Part shown: positions 61,562 to 64,000 of the stretch, piece by piece
Layout of the letters: every line of letters starts with the position of its first letter
Numbering within the stretch: the stretch's first letter is position 1
NCBI RefSeq assembly: GCF_009769735.1
Contig: NZ_WSRO01000002.1
Location: 6,522,001-6,586,000, forward strand
DNA: 64,000 nt
Direction of reading: 5' to 3'
Source of the DNA: Streptomyces sp. BA2
GTDB lineage: Bacteria > Actinomycetota > Actinomycetes > Streptomycetales > Streptomycetaceae
Program-made: the position numbers and the translations under genes
Notes under the pieces: generated by a model
Told to the model about the DNA's origin: nothing
Databases searched by the model: none
What the model saw: the letters and a program-made list of their open reading frames with translations, nothing else

Positions 61562-61601
61562 TTGACTTCGAAACTTGAAGGCATAGTCTCTGCAACGTTG
61601 C
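61562..61601 (+). promoter_or_regulatory. glcP-type promoter with a LacI-like operator
   Basis: TTGACT (61562-61567) and TAGTCT (61584-61589) with a 16-bp spacer. Right at the expected start lies the perfect palindrome GCAACGTTGC (61592-61601), with a central CG as in LacI-family operators. Confidence 0.55.
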
Positions 61602-61696
61602 TTTTACCTTCAGGTGGTGGGCGGCGTGAAGTTGTGCGCCACTTGAAGTGCTCACCCCCACCCCCGGCGATGTTGCCGGTGGCCCGAGGAGTCCAT

Positions 61697-63121
61697 GTGA
61701 CCAGCACTACGAAGGCGCCGCAGCCCGAAGGCAGAGAGGCCAGGCCGGACCATCTCGGCCATGTCATCTTCATTACGGCGGCCGCCGCCATGGGCGGCTT
61801 CCTCTTCGGCTATGACAGCTCCGTGATCAACGGCGCGACCGTCGCCATCCAGCACCGGTTCGACGTCGACGCGAACATGCTCGGCTGGATCATCGCGACC
61901 GCGCTGCTCGGCTGTGCCCTCGGCGCAGCGATCGCCGGGCGCATCGCCGACCGCATCGGCCGCATCCGCTGTATGCAGATCGCCGCCGTCCTCTTCGCTG
62001 CGAGCGCCGTCGGATCCGCCCTGCCGTTCGCGGCGTGGGACCTGACGATGTGGCGTTTCATCGGCGGCATCGGCATCGGCATGGCCTCCGTCATCGGCCC
62101 GGCCTACATCGCCGAGGTCGCCCCGCCCGCGTACCGAGGCCGCCTCGCCTCCTTCCAGCAGGCCGCGATCGTCATCGGTATCGCCGTGTCGCAGCTGGTC
62201 AACTACGGCATCCTGAAGCTGGCGGACGACGACCAGCGCGGCAAGCTGATGGGCCTCGAAGCCTGGCAGCTGATGCTCGGCGTCATGGTCATCCCGGCCG
62301 TCCTGTACGGCGTGCTCTCCTTCGTCATCCCCGAGTCGCCGCGCTTCCTGATCTCGGTCGGCCGTGACGTCGAGGCGAAGAAGGTGCTCGGCGAGGTCGA
62401 GGGCACCAAGATCGACCTGGACGCGCGCGTCGCGGAGATCCACGAGGGCATGCGCCGCGAGCACAAGTCCTCCTTCAAGGACCTGCTCGGCAAGGTCGGC
62501 TTCCTGCCGATCGTCTGGATCGGCATCGGCCTCTCGGTGTTCCAGCAGCTCGTCGGCATCAACGTGATCTTCTACTACTCGAACCAGCTGTGGCAGTCGA
62601 TCGGGCACGACCCGAGCAGCTCGTTCCTGTACTCGTTCGAGACGTCGATCGTGAACATCGTCGGCACGGTCATCGCGATGATCTTCGTCGACCGGATCGG
62701 CCGCAAGCCGCTGGCTCTGATCGGCTCCGCCGGTATGGCCCTGGCGCTGTTCACCATGGCCTGGGCGTTCTCGTACCGGACCGGCTCCGGCGACAACGTC
62801 TCGCTGCCGGACGCGCAGGGTCTGACCGCGATCATCGCCGCCAACCTCTTCGTGCTCTTCTTCGCCCTCTCCTGGGGCGTGGTGGTCTGGGTCCTGCTCG
62901 GCGAGATCTTCCCGAACCGGATCCGCGCCGCCGCCCTCGGTGTGGCCGCGTCCGCCCAGTGGCTCGCCAACTTCGCGATCACGAAGACGTTCCCGAGCAT
63001 GTCCGAGTGGAGCCTGACCGGCTCGTACATCATCTACGGCGGCTTCGCGGCGCTCTCCATCCCCTTCGTCATGAAGTTCGTCAGAGAGACGAAGGGCAAG
63101 ACCCTGGAGGAGATGGGCTAA
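61697..63121 (+). CDS. glcP: MFS sugar (glucose) permease
   Basis: 474 residues from GTG 61697 with GAGGAG upstream. Twelve membrane spans of the sugar porter family: GGFLFGYDSSVINGA in helix 1, GRIADRIGRIRC in loop 2-3, PESPRFLIS after helix 6, QQLVGINVIFYYS in helix 7, VDRIGRKPLAL in loop 8-9, PFVMKFVRETKGKTLEEM at the end. It closely fits the GlcP glucose permease of Streptomyces. It lies downstream of smc behind its own promoter. Confidence 0.93.
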   Translation: MTSTTKAPQPEGREARPDHLGHVIFITAAAAMGGFLFGYDSSVINGATVAIQHRFDVDANMLGWIIATALLGCALGAAIAGRIADRIGRIRCMQIAAVLFAASAVGSALPFAAWDLTMWRFIGGIGIGMASVIGPAYIAEVAPPAYRGRLASFQQAAIVIGIAVSQLVNYGILKLADDDQRGKLMGLEAWQLMLGVMVIPAVLYGVLSFVIPESPRFLISVGRDVEAKKVLGEVEGTKIDLDARVAEIHEGMRREHKSSFKDLLGKVGFLPIVWIGIGLSVFQQLVGINVIFYYSNQLWQSIGHDPSSSFLYSFETSIVNIVGTVIAMIFVDRIGRKPLALIGSAGMALALFTMAWAFSYRTGSGDNVSLPDAQGLTAIIAANLFVLFFALSWGVVVWVLLGEIFPNRIRAAALGVAASAQWLANFAITKTFPSMSEWSLTGSYIIYGGFAALSIPFVMKFVRETKGKTLEEMG

Positions 63122-63150
63122 TCCCCGCTGCCCCTCCTCTGAGGAAGCTG

Positions 63151-63183
63151 CCCCGGCTCAAGGACCTATTCCTTGAGCCGGGG
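63151..63183. terminator. Bidirectional terminator between glcP and the LLM gene
   Basis: CCCCGGCTCAAGGA and TCCTTGAGCCGGGG, 14-bp perfect stem with a CCTAT loop. The leftward gene's TAG stop is inside the loop. Confidence 0.88.
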
Positions 63184-64000
63184 CAGTACGTTTTCGCAGA
63201 AGTGGTGCAGGCTGCGCCATCCCTCGTCGACCGGCATCCCTCCGGAGAGCGGATGCAGTACGAGATTTGCGGCGCCGCCCCGCACGTACGCCACGCACTC
63301 GTCGGGCGTGAGGACGCGGTAGACGCCCTCGGCGCGCAGCTCCTCGACCGTGGTGGCGGCGGACTTCACCGCCGAGCGGATGTCCTTGGACTGCCAGGAG
63401 GCGTAGGTGCGCGCCTCGTGCAGGAAGTGCTCGCCGTGCTCCGCCCAGGTGCGGTCCGGGTCGTCCGCAATGTGCAGGAGCGGGGTCTCGGCGGCGGGCA
63501 TCATCGTCCAGCCCTCGGTGCCGTACTCCGCGAGGCGTTCGTTGTAGTACGCCTCAAGGTCCGGCAGATGGGCGCTGGGGAAGAACGGCAGGCCGAGCCG
63601 GGCCGCGCGGCGGGCCGCCGCCTGCGAGGAGCCGCCGACCAGGAGCATCGGATGCGGCTGGGTGAACGGGCGCGGGGTGACGCGCGCGGTGCGGCCGCGG
63701 AACTCGAAGGGCTCGCCCGTCCACGCCCGCAACAGGGTCTCAAGGAGCTCGTCCTGGAGCTTGCCGCGCCGCTTCCAGTCGACGCCGAACGCCTCGTACT
63801 CCTCGGGCCGGTAGCCGATCCCCGCCACGGTGACCAGGCGACCGCCGCTGAGCAGGTCGAGTACGGCGATGTCCTCGGCGAGCCGCAGCGGATCGTGCAG
63901 CGGGCCGATGATCGCGGAGACCGTGACCGCGATGCGGCGGGTGGCGCCGAAGACCGCGCCGGCGAAAGTGAAGGGCGAGGGCAGCCAGTTGTTGCCGACG
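63166..64000 (-). CDS. LLM-class F420-dependent oxidoreductase (5' end missing)
   Basis: About 278 residues to the right edge, no start codon reached. A luciferase-like TIM barrel: RIAVTVSAIIGPLHDPLRLAED, LDLLSGGRLVTVAGIGYRPEE, then PMLLVGGSSQAAARRAARLG. Enzymes of this class use F420 or FMN on unknown substrates; the CofC gene at 39 kb shows that F420 is made. The last codons are encoded within the arm of the terminator hairpin. Confidence 0.87.
   Translation of the reverse strand, partial: VGNNWLPSPFTFAGAVFGATRRIAVTVSAIIGPLHDPLRLAEDIAVLDLLSGGRLVTVAGIGYRPEEYEAFGVDWKRRGKLQDELLETLLRAWTGEPFEFRGRTARVTPRPFTQPHPMLLVGGSSQAAARRAARLGLPFFPSAHLPDLEAYYNERLAEYGTEGWTMMPAAETPLLHIADDPDRTWAEHGEHFLHEARTYASWQSKDIRSAVKSAATTVEELRAEGVYRVLTPDECVAYVRGGAANLVLHPLSGGMPVDEGWRSLHHFCENVLPRLKE

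Overview
The window is chromosomal DNA of a Streptomyces species or very close relative. Supporting signs: very high G+C with third-position G/C bias, many GTG and TTG starts, two tandem 'conservon' operons, an HU protein with a Lys/Ala-rich tail (HupS type), an AccB/AccE acyl-CoA carboxylase pair, and the NdgR-leuCD neighbourhood. From memory, the gene order resembles the core arm of the S. coelicolor chromosome that runs from the second urease locus to smc and glcP. I could not run a comparison.

Layout. 1-5.7 kb: an NCS1-type permease (cut by the left edge) divergent from a urease-like gamma/beta fusion and alpha subunit, an agmatine-deiminase-like enzyme and a TetR regulator. 5.8-14.3 kb: a secreted beta-propeller protein, citramalate synthase behind an attenuator-like leader, a Gly-rich membrane protein, an alpha/beta hydrolase, an SDR overlapping an interrupted small ORF, a small membrane protein and a YceI protein. 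14.5-16.4 kb: accB-accE. 16.5-17.65 kb: a non-coding large inverted repeat. 17.8-28.4 kb: two tandem conservons (CvnA sensor, CvnB roadblock, CvnC DUF742, CvnD GTPase), both on the minus strand.

28.9-35.1 kb: a small ORF, an FAH-family hydrolase overlapping gltX, a HAD phosphatase, a cluster of five tRNA genes (Gln, Glu, Glu, Gln, Glu), a MerR/DUF4188 divergent pair and ndgR. 35.3-42.9 kb: leuCD, a small ORF, hupS, a cold-shock-like protein, cofC, plsC-gpsA, ddl. 42.9-50.0 kb: a DUF3515 lipoprotein, a single-domain AsnC/Lrp protein, thiL-thiD, rpmB, a DhaL/FakA-like kinase and recG. 50.1-57.6 kb: rsmD-coaD, a DivIVA-like coiled-coil protein, yceD(DUF177)-rpmF-rnc-mutM, an HxlR regulator, a CAP-domain protein, acylphosphatase and a small coiled-coil protein. 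57.9-64 kb: smc, a GlcP-type sugar permease and an F420-type LLM oxidoreductase cut by the right edge.

Most genes are ordinary core functions: branched-chain amino acids (cimA, leuCD, ndgR), phospholipid and wall precursors (plsC, gpsA, ddl), translation (gltX, tRNAs, rpmB, rpmF, rnc, rsmD), and chromosome structure and repair (hupS, smc, recG, mutM). The points that most deserve a second look are the divergent urease-like/agmatine-deiminase cluster with a matched operator pair, an Ile-containing leader and terminator in front of cimA, a MerR-type promoter for the SDR that seems leaderless, the interrupted ORF whose start is built of ATG-bearing 9-bp repeats, the 216-bp inverted repeats near 17 kb, and the near-identical tandem conservons.
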